Source: Candidatus Falkowbacteria bacterium CG10_big_fil_rev_8_21_14_0_10_39_9
GTDB taxonomy: Bacteria > Patescibacteriota > Patescibacteriia > Patescibacteriales > UBA12465
Assembly: GCA_002778645.1 (NCBI GenBank)
Contig: PFAQ01000017.1
Location: 1-31,603, forward strand
Length of the DNA stretch: 31,603 nt
Direction of reading: 5' to 3'
The notes beneath the pieces are model-generated. The model worked only from the letters and a program-made list of their open reading frames with translations. It had not been told where the DNA came from and made no database searches. The stretch's first letter is position 1. Every line of letters begins with the position of its first letter. Below are positions 22,103 to 29,931 of this stretch, piece after piece. The translations under genes were made by a program, and so were the position numbers.

Positions 22103-23095
22103 ATGGGACTAAACATTGTTGGTAAACTGGATCTAAGTCAGTTTGATAGAAGGCCGAAGGCTGAAAAGTCGGTTGCTTCTAAAAAGACAGGCTTTAACGA
22201 ATACCAAGAAAGTCTGGATCGGCAATTAGATAAGATGGCGGGTCAGATTAATGACCAGTATGGTTATTTTGTGGATAAGACTGCCAATATTTCCCTTGAT
22301 AGTTATCCGGCTGATTTTTATGATCGTGCTAAAGCTGATAAATATGTAGATGACTTAAAAAATATTTTTGTTGAGAAGTCTGGTCAAAGTCGAGAAGTGT
22401 GGGAAAAAGAACAAGAAAAAAAAGATGGCATAGTAACCGAAAAAGTTCTGGTGTTGTTGTTTCATAAAATTATGGGCGCTCGGGGCGATGGTTTTCTGAC
22501 AGTTCGCTCTTCCACCTTTGATGACTATCACGGAGTAGATACGGTTATTATTGACGAGGAAAGTGGTAATGCTATTTGTGGTTTTGATGAGATGAGTGCT
22601 AATGAAAATACTTCGCTGGCCGAAAAGGGAGATAAAATTAGCCGTAAGGTTATCTCTCGAAATGGGGCCTATATTCAGTATGGGGCCACGATTAAAGACC
22701 AGAAGTTGGAAAAAAAGTCTTTGAAAAATGTCCCCGCTTTTTACTTGGCTCTATCTCATAAAGATTTAGAAGAAGTTTTGCCAAACTTAGAGGGTAAGGA
22801 TGTTGGCCCAGTGGAATTGAAAACTTTTCAAAAACTAATTACTTCTTTAGAGCAGCAATTGGCTAATCTCTATTGGGAATTTGATGATGTTGACATTGCT
22901 GTTTTACATCAGAAACAAGAAGATTTGAAGAAAGAAAAAGAAATAATTAAGAAGAATAATCCCGACATTCCCTTTTTTGAAATGGAGGCCGGCAGAAATT
23001 GGAGAAAGGCTCAGGGAGAAAATAATTTTAGAATCAATATTTTAAACTTTAAAAAATCACTAGTCAAAATGAAAAAAATGGCTGGCTTAGAATAA
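22103..23095 (+). CDS. Protein of unknown function (330 residues)
   Basis: I do not recognise a named family. The soluble protein starts with a polar region (1-60) and has a central alpha/beta part: KVLVLLFHKIM (114-124), DDYHGVDTVIIDEESG (140-155), NAICGFDEM (156-164). The C-terminal half is a likely coiled coil (about 240-290, rich in Lys, Glu and Gln). An acidic pair in DxxGxD followed by a strand ending FDE recalls the D...ExK layout of PD-(D/E)XK folds, but the Lys is absent, so a nuclease role is only a guess. It sits between AlkD and cysS with 11-bp and 1-bp gaps. Confidence 0.7.
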   Translation: MGLNIVGKLDLSQFDRRPKAEKSVASKKTGFNEYQESLDRQLDKMAGQINDQYGYFVDKTANISLDSYPADFYDRAKADKYVDDLKNIFVEKSGQSREVWEKEQEKKDGIVTEKVLVLLFHKIMGARGDGFLTVRSSTFDDYHGVDTVIIDEESGNAICGFDEMSANENTSLAEKGDKISRKVISRNGAYIQYGATIKDQKLEKKSLKNVPAFYLALSHKDLEEVLPNLEGKDVGPVELKTFQKLITSLEQQLANLYWEFDDVDIAVLHQKQEDLKKEKEIIKKNNPDIPFFEMEAGRNWRKAQGENNFRINILNFKKSLVKMKKMAGLE

Positions 23096-23096
23096 T

Positions 23097-24467
23097 ATGT
23101 CCGAACTATTTTTATACAACACTTTAAGTCGCGAACTGGAAAAATTTATTCCGGGTAGTTCTGATTTGGTTGGACTCTATACCTGTGGTCCCACAGTCTA
23201 TAATTTTGCCCATATCGGCAATCTGCGCACCTATCTCTTTGAAGATATTCTGAAACGAGTCTTGACCTATAATGGTTATAACGTCAAACACGTTATGAAT
23301 ATTACCGACGTGGGACATTTAGTGGGTGATGCTGATGGCGGAGAAGATAAGATTGAAGTGGGGGCTAAAAGAGAAGGGCGGAGTGCTTGGGAAATTGCGG
23401 AATTTTATACCCAAGCTTTCAAAAAAGATTTAGCCGCTTTGAATATTATTGAACCCAATATTTGGTGCAAGGCCACGGACAATATCGCCGAACAGATTAA
23501 ATTGATCAAGATCCTAGAGACTAAGGGTTATACTTATAGTACTCCGGATGGAGTTTATTTTGATACCGCTAAATTTCCCAACTACAATAAGCTCAGTCAT
23601 CTAGATTTAGATAAATTGCGGGAAGGGGCGCGGGTTGAAATAAATGTCGCCAAGAAAAATCCGACCGATTTTGCCTTGTGGAAATTTTCTCCCGGGGGCG
23701 CTAAGCGGCAAATGGAATGGGATTCACCTTGGGGAGTTGGTTTTCCCGGTTGGCACATTGAGTGCTCGGCTATGAGCCTCAAATTTCTGGGTGATAATCT
23801 GGATATTCATTGCGGCGGGATTGATCATATTAATGTTCATCATACTAATGAAATTGCCCAGAGCGAAGTAGCGACAGGTAAACAATTTTTTAAATATTGG
23901 CTCCATGGCGCTTTCCTGAATATCGCCGGGGGTAAGAAGATGGCTAAAAGCGATGACAATTTTTTGACTCTAGATAACGCCTTAATTGCCAAAAATATTA
24001 ACCCCCTTGCTTATCGCTATGCCATGCTCAGTGTCCATTATCGCAAGCCGATGGAATATAGTGAAGAGATTATCAGAAACGCTGAGAGTGGTCTGGATCA
24101 TCTGCGCCATCAAGTGAGTGACTTGGGTAGTGAGATGGGCGAGATTAATAAGGAATATAAATATCGTTTTTTGGAGGTTATAAATGACGATCTAAATTTA
24201 CCTCAAGCTCTGGCCATAGTGTCGGAGATGTTGAAATCGAAATTAAGTCAGGCTGATAAGTTGGCGACTATTTTAGATTTTGATTTAGTTTTGGGACTCG
24301 ATTTAGAAGAAAAAATTCCGGCTGAGATTATAGCTTTAGCCAATGAAAGAGAAGAGGCTAGAATTAGTCGAGATTGGATGCGCTCAGATGAATTGCGCCA
24401 GATAATTGAAGACCAAGGATATTTACTAAAAGACGGCCCGAGTGGCTTTACTCTAATGCGGAAATAA
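23097..24467 (+). CDS. cysS: Cysteinyl-tRNA synthetase
   Basis: CysRS is a class I synthetase charging tRNA-Cys. The 456-residue protein has TCGPTVYNFAHIGNLR (29-44) containing HIGN, and zinc ligands Cys30, Cys223 (WHIECSAM), His248 and Glu252 (NVHHTNE), whose spacing matches E. coli Cys28/Cys209/His234/Glu238. The KMSKS loop is present as KMAKS (281-285). A helical-bundle anticodon domain fills the C-terminus (DDLNLPQALAI and the EREEARISRDWMRSDELR helix). Length matches the family. It follows the unknown gene by 1 bp and precedes dus by 2 bp. Confidence 0.97.
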   Translation: MSELFLYNTLSRELEKFIPGSSDLVGLYTCGPTVYNFAHIGNLRTYLFEDILKRVLTYNGYNVKHVMNITDVGHLVGDADGGEDKIEVGAKREGRSAWEIAEFYTQAFKKDLAALNIIEPNIWCKATDNIAEQIKLIKILETKGYTYSTPDGVYFDTAKFPNYNKLSHLDLDKLREGARVEINVAKKNPTDFALWKFSPGGAKRQMEWDSPWGVGFPGWHIECSAMSLKFLGDNLDIHCGGIDHINVHHTNEIAQSEVATGKQFFKYWLHGAFLNIAGGKKMAKSDDNFLTLDNALIAKNINPLAYRYAMLSVHYRKPMEYSEEIIRNAESGLDHLRHQVSDLGSEMGEINKEYKYRFLEVINDDLNLPQALAIVSEMLKSKLSQADKLATILDFDLVLGLDLEEKIPAEIIALANEREEARISRDWMRSDELRQIIEDQGYLLKDGPSGFTLMRK

Positions 24468-24469
24468 TT

Positions 24470-25399
24470 ATGGCAATTAATTTTTGGCGGAAACTGAAGC
24501 GTCCGATTTTAGCGATGGCCCCACTAGCTGGACTAACCGATAGTCCGTTTCGGATTTTGGTAAAAAAATATGGCGCCACCGTTTTATATAGTGAGATGGT
24601 CAGTGCGACTGCCTTGTTTTATAACCCAGAGGAGACCTTGAAATTATTACAATTTACCAAAACTGAGCGACCCTATGTAGTTCAATTATTCGGTTCTGAT
24701 CCGAATCACTTTGCGGTAGCCGTTAAAATTATTGAGAAAAAGATTAAGCCGGATGGAATTGATATCAACTTTGGTTGTCCGGTTAGAAAAGTTACTAAGC
24801 AAGGATCTGGTTCAGCCCTGATGGCCAACTTAACACAATCACGCGCGGTGATTGAAGCGGTTTTGGCTAATACTAAATTACCCGTTTCGATTAAAGTCCG
24901 GACTGAATCGGGGAAAGTAAAATTAAAAGATTTTTTACAAAATATTTCCGATCTGAAAATTGCCGCCTTGATGATTCATGGTCGTACCTTGAAGCAGGGC
25001 TTTAATGGAGCGATAGATTTGCAGGCCATCAAAGAAGCTCGGCAATATTTTTCTGGTGTTATTCTGGCTAATGGGGGCATTGATAGTCGCTTTGAAATGG
25101 AGCGAGTTCTCTTGGCAACCGGAGCCGATGGCGTAGGAATTGGTCGTGGCGCCTTGGGTCGTCCTTGGATTTTTCAAGAATTAACAAAACCGAAATTTAA
25201 AATCAACCAAGAACAGATTTTTAAAATCGCTTATCGCCACTCTCAATTAATGTTCAAGCAAAAAGGCCTTCCGGGAATTTTGGAAATGCGCAAGCATTTA
25301 TGCTGGTACGTAAACGGTCTCTCTGGTGCCAAGAAGCTGAGAGAAAAAATGGTGCGGGTGGAGAGTTTAGAAGATATAAAAAAAGTTTTAGCTTTATAA
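24470..25399 (+). CDS. dus: tRNA-dihydrouridine synthase
   Basis: Dus enzymes are FMN-dependent and reduce uridine to dihydrouridine in tRNA. The 309-residue protein has MAPLAGLTDSPFR (16-28), the catalytic Cys103 in DINFGCPV (98-105), KQGSGSALM (110-118), VSIKVRTE, MIHGRTLKQGFNG, and ILANGGI with GADGVGIGRGALGRPW for FMN phosphate. Sequence features resemble DusB, but subtype cannot be fixed by eye. It is part of a cysS-dus-tsaB string of tRNA functions, with 2-bp gaps on both sides. Confidence 0.95.
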   Translation: MAINFWRKLKRPILAMAPLAGLTDSPFRILVKKYGATVLYSEMVSATALFYNPEETLKLLQFTKTERPYVVQLFGSDPNHFAVAVKIIEKKIKPDGIDINFGCPVRKVTKQGSGSALMANLTQSRAVIEAVLANTKLPVSIKVRTESGKVKLKDFLQNISDLKIAALMIHGRTLKQGFNGAIDLQAIKEARQYFSGVILANGGIDSRFEMERVLLATGADGVGIGRGALGRPWIFQELTKPKFKINQEQIFKIAYRHSQLMFKQKGLPGILEMRKHLCWYVNGLSGAKKLREKMVRVESLEDIKKVLAL

Positions 25400-25401
25400 T
25401 T

Positions 25402-25758
25402 ATGACTTTATACATTGATACTTCCGATCGCAGCCTCATTATCCTGGCTTTAAAGTTGGGGACCAAGGTTTTAACCACTAAGTCTTTTCTGCCCCCGCAA
25501 AAACAAGCGGAGAGATTACTGGTGGAGATTGATAAGCTGCTGAAAAAGAATAAAGCGACCCTGAAGGCTTTAAAACAAATTGAAGTTATGGAAAAAGGCA
25601 GTAGCTTTACGGCGCTGAGAATCGGAGTTTTGACAGCTAATGCCTTGGCCTATGCTTTAAATATTTCAGTAGTTTCCGCTGGTGGCCAGAAGACTTTAGG
25701 GAAAAGGGGCCTGAGCGTGGTGGCGCCAGAATACGATAGATTACCTAATATTGGATAA
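25402..25758 (+). CDS. tsaB: TsaB-like protein, short form
   Basis: TsaB pairs with TsaD in making N6-threonylcarbamoyladenosine at position 37 of tRNAs. From the ATG at 25402 (2 bp after dus) the protein has 118 residues, about half of the usual ~220. It keeps LYIDTSDRSLIIL (3-15), a helix LLVEIDKLLKKNKATL, and SSFTALRIGVLTANALAYAL, matching the GPGSFTGLRIG signature with two Gly replaced. The C-terminal half of the ASKHA fold is absent. Short TsaB copies are common in CPR genomes, so this may be a functional dimerisation subunit and not a broken gene. Confidence 0.75.
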   Translation: MTLYIDTSDRSLIILALKLGTKVLTTKSFLPPQKQAERLLVEIDKLLKKNKATLKALKQIEVMEKGSSFTALRIGVLTANALAYALNISVVSAGGQKTLGKRGLSVVAPEYDRLPNIG

Positions 25759-25763
25759 AATAT

Positions 25764-27230
25764 ATGAAAAAAATTTACCTATTATTTCTAATCGCTTTAA
25801 ATTGTTTATTATTATTGCCGTTTAACTCCGCCGCAGCAGCGAGTTTGTCGGGTCGGATTTTTTTGCAGGTTCAAGACAAAGGGCAGGCTTGGTATGTTTA
25901 TCCAGTAGATGCGAAGCGCTATTATCTTGGTCGACCGGATGATGCTTTCAACATTATGCGGCAGTTGGGACTGGGGGTTTCGGGAAAGAGTTTCTATTCT
26001 TTTGCCGTTCGACCGACCAGTAATGTTTTGGGAAGAATTATTTTGCGGGTAGAGAGTAAGGGCGAGGCTTATTACGTTGATCCCCTCACCGGTCATCTGA
26101 ATTATTTAGGTCGACCGGACGATGCTTATCGAGTTATCCGGGCCCTGGGTCAGGGAATCACTAATAGTGATTTAAACAAAATTCCTTTAGGTTATCTGGC
26201 TGGTAGCAGTTCAGTGCCACCAACTGTTCAGTTGGGGCCGGATGATCGCTTGGTAAAATTCACCTGGAAGTATGATGGTCAGAGTTATTATTTAAATGAA
26301 ATTTTTAACAAGAGTCTCTATGATCAATATAGTGTGATGCCCCGAGTTTTAACCTATCAGCAGAATAATCCACCGGCTAATTTCCGCGATAGTTTTTATG
26401 CTATGTTCTTAACACCGAGAAGTGGCGACGCTACTTTAGATCGAGTTCTAATTGATTTAAATAAATTAGCCCAAAGCAAGGGAATAGCTGGTGATAAATT
26501 GGTGGAGTTTATGATGGCCTTTGTCCAATATATTCCATACGATACGAGCAAGGTAAACAATACTAATCTGCCTAATTATATTTATGAGACTCTCTATCGC
26601 AATTCTGGTGTTTGCTCGGATAAGAGTTTCTTGGCGATCGCCATATTACGTAAAATGGGCTATGGCGCTTCGATTTTAGATTATCCCGACAATAAACATT
26701 CGGCCGCGGGCGTTTCTTGCGCTGTTAGTCAATCGACCAGTGGTTCGGGTTATTGTTTTGTGGAGACGACTAATTTTTTTCCCATTGGAGTGGTTCCCAA
26801 CTCTCTGAAGTCCGGTCAGGGTGAAGTATCTACTCAATTTGATGGTCTTTTCTCGGCTACTCATTTGGGCAGCATGGAAATCTACCAAAAGACTACGGCC
26901 AAAACTTATTCTGGTATTATCCAGACTATGGCCAAGGTTGATTTGATCAAAAAAATAGCGCAGACCATAGAAGAGGAGAGGGCTGATTTAAATATTGTTT
27001 CTCTGGGACTAGCTACGGCTCGGAGTAATTTAGATGCTCTTTTGTTAAGGCTTAATAATTATAAGAATGCTGGTGATTGGAATAACTACAATCTTTTAAT
27101 TCCGCAATATAATGAGGCGGCTAATAATTATAATGATCAGGCCACCAATTATCAATTAAAGATTGATATTTATAATGCTAATATTAAGGAGTATAATAGT
27201 TTGAATCAGGCTTTCTATCAGCAGTATTAA
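25764..27230 (+). CDS. Secreted protein with paired GRPDDA repeats and a transglutaminase-like domain
   Basis: The 488-residue protein has a signal peptide (1-26, IYLLFLIALNCLLLLPF then AAAAS). It has two near-identical repeats at 29-73 and 89-133, each with GRI-x-L-x-V, a YYV or YVYP strand and YLGRPDDA. A papain/transglutaminase-like core at about 200-345 has Cys284 (SGVCSDKSFLAIAILRKMGY), His312 (NKHSAAG) and an acidic strand at about 334 (CFVETTN) forming a plausible triad. A C-terminal coiled coil (about 385-488, Asn/Tyr/Gln-rich) follows. The repeat is familiar from CPR secreted proteins. The likely role is cell-surface proteolysis or crosslinking. It is last in the 12-gene run, before a terminator. 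Confidence 0.75.
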   Translation: MKKIYLLFLIALNCLLLLPFNSAAAASLSGRIFLQVQDKGQAWYVYPVDAKRYYLGRPDDAFNIMRQLGLGVSGKSFYSFAVRPTSNVLGRIILRVESKGEAYYVDPLTGHLNYLGRPDDAYRVIRALGQGITNSDLNKIPLGYLAGSSSVPPTVQLGPDDRLVKFTWKYDGQSYYLNEIFNKSLYDQYSVMPRVLTYQQNNPPANFRDSFYAMFLTPRSGDATLDRVLIDLNKLAQSKGIAGDKLVEFMMAFVQYIPYDTSKVNNTNLPNYIYETLYRNSGVCSDKSFLAIAILRKMGYGASILDYPDNKHSAAGVSCAVSQSTSGSGYCFVETTNFFPIGVVPNSLKSGQGEVSTQFDGLFSATHLGSMEIYQKTTAKTYSGIIQTMAKVDLIKKIAQTIEEERADLNIVSLGLATARSNLDALLLRLNNYKNAGDWNNYNLLIPQYNEAANNYNDQATNYQLKIDIYNANIKEYNSLNQAFYQQY

Positions 27231-27237
27231 ATTTATT

Positions 27238-27261
27238 AAACCTAGAAACCTGGGGTTTTTT
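27238..27261 (+). terminator. Intrinsic terminator ending the 12-gene run
   Basis: AAACCTAG (27238-27245) pairs with CTGGGGTTT (27250-27258) with a bulged or wobble G, loop AAAC, followed by T's to 27261. Confidence 0.65.
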
Positions 27262-27273
27262 ATTGGCTAAATA

Positions 27274-27302
27274 TTGACAGCACGGGGAAAATAAGATAAT
27301 CT
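27274..27302 (+). promoter_or_regulatory. rpsB-tsf promoter
   Basis: TTGACA (27274-27279) is a perfect -35. The -10 is either GATAAT (27295-27300, 15-bp spacer) or TAATCT (27297-27302, 17-bp spacer). Two further TATAAT boxes at 27330-27335 and 27337-27342 have no matching -35. Confidence 0.6.
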
Positions 27303-27309
27303 GGTCCGT

Positions 27310-27325
27310 AGAGGTTTAAACCTCT
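27310..27325. promoter_or_regulatory. Perfect 16-bp palindrome at the rpsB transcript start
   Basis: AGAGGTTTAAACCTCT lies right at the predicted +1 region of the rpsB promoter. It could be a protein operator or a 5' mRNA hairpin (AGAGG/CCTCT with TTTAAA loop) followed by GTTTT. Confidence 0.6.
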
Positions 27326-27353
27326 GTTTTATAATTTATAATAAAAACATCAT

Positions 27354-27408
27354 ATCTGGCTTATTTTTCTTGTCTGGCTATCTATATAGTCAGATCCGCC
27401 AGATAGAC
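27354..27408 (+). promoter_or_regulatory. Structured rpsB leader with competing stems
   Basis: GCCAGAT (27398-27404) can pair either with ATCTGGC (27354-27360) or with TCTGGC (27373-27378), and TATCT (27379-27383) can pair with AGATA (27401-27405). These are mutually exclusive folds just before the rpsB ATG. uS2 is known to repress rpsB-tsf in E. coli, so an autoregulatory leader is a reasonable reading but unproven here. Confidence 0.45.
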
Positions 27409-27425
27409 GTTTAAAGAAAAAAACT

Positions 27426-28124
27426 ATGAATATTCCTAAAATTAAGGAATTGTTTAAAGCGGGTGCTCATTTTGGTCATCGCACCAATCGTTGGCATCCT
27501 AAGATGAAGCCTTTTATTTTCTGCTCCAAGAAAGGCGTTTATGTAATCGACTTAAACCAAACTCAAGAATGTTTGGAGAGTGCTTTAACTTACATGCAGA
27601 AGTTAGTTAAGGAAGAAAAATCAATTTTGTTTGTAGGTACTAAAAACCAAGTTAAGAAACCAATGCAAGAAGCGGCTATCGCTTGTGGCATGCCATATAT
27701 CGTGGGTAAATGGTCCGGTGGTTATTTAACTAACTTCGTGGTTATCAAGCGCTCCATCAAAAAATATCAGGATTTATTAGCTCAGAAGGAAACTGGTAAG
27801 TTAGATAAATATAATAAAAAGGAACGTTTAAATATTGATCGCGAACTTAAGAAGATGGAAGCTAAATTAGGTGGTTTAGTTAATTTGAATAAATTACCAG
27901 ATGCTTTATTCGTTTGGGATATTAAGAAAGAGGCAACAGCCATCGAAGAAGCTTTGAGCATGAAAGTCCCAGTCATTGCGATTGTGGATACTAACGTTAA
28001 TCCAGATTTGGTGAAATATCCAATTCCAGCCAACGATGACTCCACTAAGACAGTTAAAGTGATTTTAGCAGCTGTAGTTGATGTTATTGTGGAAGCTCGC
28101 AAGGCGGTAGTGAAGAAGGATTAA
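27426..28124 (+). CDS. rpsB: 30S ribosomal protein uS2
   Basis: uS2 binds the small subunit late in assembly and is needed for binding of bS1. The 232-residue protein has the family opening IKELFKAGAHFGHRTNRWHP (5-24), KGVYVIDLNQT, ILFVGTKNQ (67-75), YIVGKWSGGYLTNF (90-103), PDALFVWDIKKEATAIEEAL and IPANDDSTK. The coiled-coil insert is at about 110-145. It starts at the ATG after AAAGAAAAAAACT, with no Shine-Dalgarno sequence, and is followed by tsf after 29 bp, the conserved rpsB-tsf order. Confidence 0.97.
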   Translation: MNIPKIKELFKAGAHFGHRTNRWHPKMKPFIFCSKKGVYVIDLNQTQECLESALTYMQKLVKEEKSILFVGTKNQVKKPMQEAAIACGMPYIVGKWSGGYLTNFVVIKRSIKKYQDLLAQKETGKLDKYNKKERLNIDRELKKMEAKLGGLVNLNKLPDALFVWDIKKEATAIEEALSMKVPVIAIVDTNVNPDLVKYPIPANDDSTKTVKVILAAVVDVIVEARKAVVKKD

Positions 28125-28153
28125 TAGCTTTTAATTTTTAATTTTTAAATAAT

Positions 28154-28948
28154 ATGGAACAGTTAAAAACTTTACGCGAAAAAACTGGCGCTGGGATGGT
28201 AGATTGCAAGAAAGCGTTAGATGAATCTGGTGGCGACTTAGATAAAGCCGTAGAAATTTTACGTAAAAAAGGGATTGCTAAAGCTGCCAAGAGAACCGAT
28301 CGGGAGGCTAGTGAAGGCGTGGTGATGGTAGCCGTTAATGAAACTCAGAGTGAGGGTTATCTTTTGGAAGTTAACTCTGAGACTGATTTTGTGTCTCGGA
28401 ACGATAAATTCCAGGATCTAGCTAAAGCTATTTTAGAGTTGATCAAAACGCAAAAACCAGCTGATTTAGACGCTTTATTAGCTCTGTCATTAAACGGAGC
28501 TTCAGTGAAGGATAATCTAGATAACTTAAGTGGTACTATTGGCGAAAAGTTAGGCATCAAAGGCTTTGCTGTCTTAACTGGAGCAACTGTTTCCAGTTAT
28601 TCTCACCTGGGTGGCCGTATTGGTGTTCTAGTGGCCTTATCTGAGACTGGTAAAGCTGAATTGGCGACTGACATTGCTATGCAAGTGGCCGCTTCCAATC
28701 CTAAATATTTATCTCCGGAAGAAGTTTTGGCGGAAGAGATTGCTAAAGAGAAGGAAATTTATCGCGAACAATTATTGAAAGAAGGCAAGCCAGAACAGAT
28801 GATTGAAAAGATTGCGGAAGGCAAGATCAATAAATATTATTCTGAAGTTTGTCTCTTAAAACAAGAATTTATCAAGGATGATAAGAAGACCGTAGAGAAT
28901 ATTCTCGGCGGCGCCAAGATTGAGAAGTTCATCCGCTATAGCCTTTAA
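28154..28948 (+). CDS. tsf: Elongation factor Ts
   Basis: EF-Ts recycles EF-Tu from GDP to GTP form. The 264-residue protein has the UBA-like N-terminal domain (LREKTGAGMVDCKKALDES, 7-25), the linker IAKAAKRTDREASEG, and the exchange motif NSETDFVSRN (74-83) whose TDFV contacts EF-Tu. The HLGGRIGVLV core, VAASNPKYLSPEEV and the C-terminal module ending VENILGGAKIEKFIRY complete it. Length is slightly under the usual 280-300. It is co-transcribed with rpsB and ends before a perfect GC-rich hairpin. Confidence 0.97.
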   Translation: MEQLKTLREKTGAGMVDCKKALDESGGDLDKAVEILRKKGIAKAAKRTDREASEGVVMVAVNETQSEGYLLEVNSETDFVSRNDKFQDLAKAILELIKTQKPADLDALLALSLNGASVKDNLDNLSGTIGEKLGIKGFAVLTGATVSSYSHLGGRIGVLVALSETGKAELATDIAMQVAASNPKYLSPEEVLAEEIAKEKEIYREQLLKEGKPEQMIEKIAEGKINKYYSEVCLLKQEFIKDDKKTVENILGGAKIEKFIRYSL

Positions 28949-28963
28949 TTACTTTTTCCAGAT

Positions 28964-28990
28964 CAATTCCGCCTCTCTCAGGCGGAATTG
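28964..28990 (+). terminator. Perfect 11-bp hairpin after tsf
   Basis: CAATTCCGCCT (28964-28974) pairs with AGGCGGAATTG (28980-28990), loop CTCTC. Only a weak T-tract (TCTTAT) follows and the next ATG is 14 bp away, so it may be a leaky terminator, processing site or translation-control hairpin for the ricT-like gene. Confidence 0.7.
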
Positions 28991-29004
28991 TCTTATAACC
29001 ATAT

Positions 29005-29811
29005 ATGAAAATAGTCCAAGTCCAGTTTTCTCCCTGGGATAAGAAATATAATTTTATCAACAGTGATGACTTAACTCTGAAAGTCGGCGATCAATTAATC
29101 GTGGACACTGATTTAGGTTTGGAAATTGGCGAGGTCACTGGATTTCTGCAGGAACCAGAAGAAAAAACCGAAGAGATTAAAGCCGTGGTCCGTTTAGCTA
29201 ATGAGGAAGACTTATCTAAGATAATATCTGAAGACAAAAAAAAGGCGGCTATGGTCTATTGTCAAGAATTAATTGAGAAATATAGTTTACCGATGAAGTT
29301 GGTGGACATCCACTTTGCTTTGAATGGTTCTCGCCTTAACTTCGCTTTTGCGGCTGAGGGTCGAGTTGATTTTCGCCAATTGGTAAAAGATTTGACTACT
29401 CACTTCAATACCAGTATTCGTTTAACTCAAATTGGAGCTCGCGACGAGGCTCGGGTCAATGGTGATTGTGGTCATTGTGGCCGTAACCTTTGTTGCCAAA
29501 AGTTCATCAAAGACTTTTCTTCTATCACCTCAGAAATGGCTGAAGTTCAACAGGTAGTTCATCGCGGTAGCGACCGAATTTCCGGTATGTGTGGCCGACT
29601 AATGTGTTGTCTGTCCTATGAATATGATGGTTACCAGGATTTAGCTAAGAAATTACCTCCGATTGGCGCCAAGGTTAACGTTGATGGTCAAAGAGGTGAG
29701 GTTTTGAGCCATCATGTGCTCAAGCAATCAGTGGACGTCAAATTCCCGGGTGAAAAAGGCGAGGGTTATGTGGTGGTCGAGGTTGATTTGAACCGTCATA
29801 ATAAGAAGTAA
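29005..29811 (+). CDS. ricT: PSP1-domain protein, RicT (YaaT)-like
   Basis: The 268-residue protein has a PSP1 C-terminal-type domain and the Cys pattern of RicT/YaaT: Cys155 and Cys158 (GDCGHCGRN), Cys163-164 (LCCQKF), Cys196 and Cys201-202 (GMCGRLMCCLSYE). In Bacillus subtilis RicT with RicA and RicF binds iron-sulphur clusters and promotes RNase Y-dependent mRNA maturation. The flanking TQIGARDEARVNGDC and IGAKVNVDGQRGEVLSH are family-typical. RicA and RicF partners are not in the window. The extra Cys-Cys pairs suggest cluster binding is retained. Confidence 0.9.
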   Translation: MKIVQVQFSPWDKKYNFINSDDLTLKVGDQLIVDTDLGLEIGEVTGFLQEPEEKTEEIKAVVRLANEEDLSKIISEDKKKAAMVYCQELIEKYSLPMKLVDIHFALNGSRLNFAFAAEGRVDFRQLVKDLTTHFNTSIRLTQIGARDEARVNGDCGHCGRNLCCQKFIKDFSSITSEMAEVQQVVHRGSDRISGMCGRLMCCLSYEYDGYQDLAKKLPPIGAKVNVDGQRGEVLSHHVLKQSVDVKFPGEKGEGYVVVEVDLNRHNKK

Positions 29812-29838
29812 TTAATTTTAGTGCTTTGAAGATAAAAG

Positions 29839-29863
29839 AACTCTCCCGTTCGGGAGGGTTTTT
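29839..29863 (+). terminator. Intrinsic terminator after the ricT-like gene
   Basis: AACTCTCCC (29839-29847) pairs with GGGAGGGTT (29852-29860, two wobbles or mismatches in the outer part), loop GTTC, then T's. Confidence 0.85.
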
Positions 29864-29866
29864 GTT

Positions 29867-29896
29867 TTGCTATTTTTCTCGTTTTTGTGCTATAAT
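29867..29896 (+). promoter_or_regulatory. gap promoter
   Basis: TTGCTA (29867-29872), 18-bp spacer, and TATAAT (29891-29896) within the extended TGCTATAAT. The leader is about 30 nt; AAGGAG near 29898 sits at the transcript start, far from the ATG at 29932, so it is not a working Shine-Dalgarno site. Confidence 0.7.
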
Positions 29897-29931
29897 TAAG
29901 GAGTAATTATTTAATCCTTAGATTTAAAACT

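Noticed and set aside
29897..29903. AAGGAG as a Shine-Dalgarno site for gap
   Set aside because: It lies about 30 nt before the ATG, at the predicted transcript start, too far for ribosome binding.
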